Source of the DNA: Acinetobacter terrae
GTDB lineage: Bacteria > Pseudomonadota > Gammaproteobacteria > Pseudomonadales > Moraxellaceae
Direction of reading: 5' to 3'
Assembly (NCBI RefSeq): GCF_013004375.1
Contig: NZ_JABERI010000036.1
Location: 45,069 to 109,068 of the forward strand
Length of the DNA: 64,000 nt
Part shown: positions 63,570 through 64,000 of the stretch, in pieces
How the letters are laid out: each line of letters starts with the position of its first letter
How positions within the stretch are numbered: position 1 is the stretch's first letter
The notes under the pieces: model-generated
Database searches by the model: none
Seen by the model: only the letters and a program-made list of their open reading frames with translations
What the model was told of the DNA's origin: nothing
Translations under genes and position numbers: made by a program

Positions 63570-63896
63570 ATGAGCAGTTTTGATATATTCCGCCAATAAA
63601 TTTGATTGTTTTTCAATCAAATTAAAAATTTCTTCAATGTTGTCAGCCTTCTCGGGGCAGAAATTATCCCCAATTTCTGCGGATAAAACCAGGATATTTT
63701 TTAGCCAACTTTGTAAGCATTGGCTTACAAAAATTCCAGTTTTTTGCGGCTAGTCGGAATACTGTAAATTTCCTATAATTAAAAACATATAGGAATAGGA
63801 TGTAATAGAACTGAAAGCCAGTTCTAGCTAAGGACAGCAAGGTACGACAGGAATTATACCTAAGCATCAAATATGAAAAACCCCGACAGGATAATC
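63570..63896. other. Gene-free stretch before the last IS
   Basis: No supported gene. A minus-strand frame without a start codon (about 63480-63760) runs through the terminator and resembles nothing I know. Confidence 0.4.
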
Positions 63897-64000
63897 TGCA
63901 CCCCGAAAGTTGGACACTCTTAGTCTAATTTGAAGGGTGCTTTTTAATGGCTAAATATTCTCAAGAATTTAAATTAAAAGTTGTGGAGCATTACTTGTCT
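63897..64000 (+). mobile_element. IS3-family element, left end (continues outside window)
   Basis: The end TGCACCCCGAAAGTTGGACA is the IS150-subgroup terminal repeat (TG, then C-rich, then AAAGTTGGACA). It is followed after 30 bases by an orfA start. Different from the IS3 element at 48006. Confidence 0.8.
63947..64000 (+). CDS. IS3-family OrfA, first 18 codons
   Basis: MAKYSQEFKLKVVEHYLS, the typical N-terminus of an IS150-type OrfA with its HTH beginning. Truncated by the window end. Confidence 0.8.
   Translation, partial: MAKYSQEFKLKVVEHYLS

Noticed and set aside
63390..63760. Minus-strand open frame through the terminator at 63537, plus a separate frame at 63664-63870
   Set aside because: No start codon in good context, passes through a strong terminator, and overlaps the ISNCY right end. 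Not called as a gene.

Overview
The window is almost certainly from an Acinetobacter species. It has a low-GC, AT-ending codon style. The gene order pcaU / pcaIJFBDKCHG-quiBCXA matches the arrangement known from Acinetobacter baylyi, and there is a complete paa phenylacetate cluster with paaZ divergent from paaA. Several plasmid-type XerC/XerD (pdif-like) sites of the Acinetobacter kind are also present. Most of the window looks chromosomal (trp, ppk, dsb, paa, pca-qui). The right third (about 48-64 kb) is a mosaic of IS elements, toxin-antitoxin remnants and pdif-bounded gene cassettes that looks plasmid-derived.

Layout. 1-3000: the 3' part of trpB and a divergent trpA, a broken TnpB-type IS (IS200/IS605 superfamily), a gene remnant and a perfect 22-bp inverted repeat. 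3-18 kb: an MFS transporter, paaZ (minus strand), then paaABCDEFGHJK-paaX-paaY, the whole route from phenylacetate to succinyl-CoA plus acetyl-CoA. 18-22 kb: polyphosphate kinase and an IS701-like element. 22-28.5 kb: a sensor kinase/response regulator pair divergent from dsbD, a TlpA-like thioredoxin gene with an in-frame amber codon, a DsbC/DsbG-like protein and a DUF202 membrane protein. 28.5-32 kb: a decayed strip with ArsR and cupin remnants, an ISNCY-type fragment, small plasmid-like ORFs, a 106-bp MITE that matches the ends of the IS701-like element, and an IS6-family remnant. 32-47.8 kb: pcaU and the long pca-qui operon. Periplasmic quinate/shikimate oxidation (QuiA, QuiB, QuiC, with porin QuiX) yields protocatechuate, which PcaHG, B, C, D, IJ and F take to succinyl-CoA and acetyl-CoA.

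47.8-64 kb: a TonB-receptor stub cut by an IS3-family element, an IS6-family end abutting a decapitated resolvase, an orphan VapB antitoxin, then a run of pdif-like sites. These sites bound (i) an isochorismatase / metallo-hydrolase / GlxA-type regulator cassette, (ii) a RelE/HigB-HigA-type toxin-antitoxin pair, and (iii) a LysR plus quinone-oxidoreductase-like cassette. Two ISNCY-type elements each begin exactly 5 bp beyond the XerC arm of a pdif site. One of them is split by an IS66-family element with a perfect 8-bp target duplication. Between them lie a nitronate-monooxygenase-like gene and a divergent LysR gene. The window ends inside a second IS3-family element.

Functionally, two aromatic funnels (phenylacetyl-CoA and beta-ketoadipate) meet in the same end products and carry paralogous thiolases (PaaJ, PcaF). 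The mobile half shows active and decaying traffic: at least seven transposase or recombinase genes are broken, several by very short tandem duplications or slippage events.
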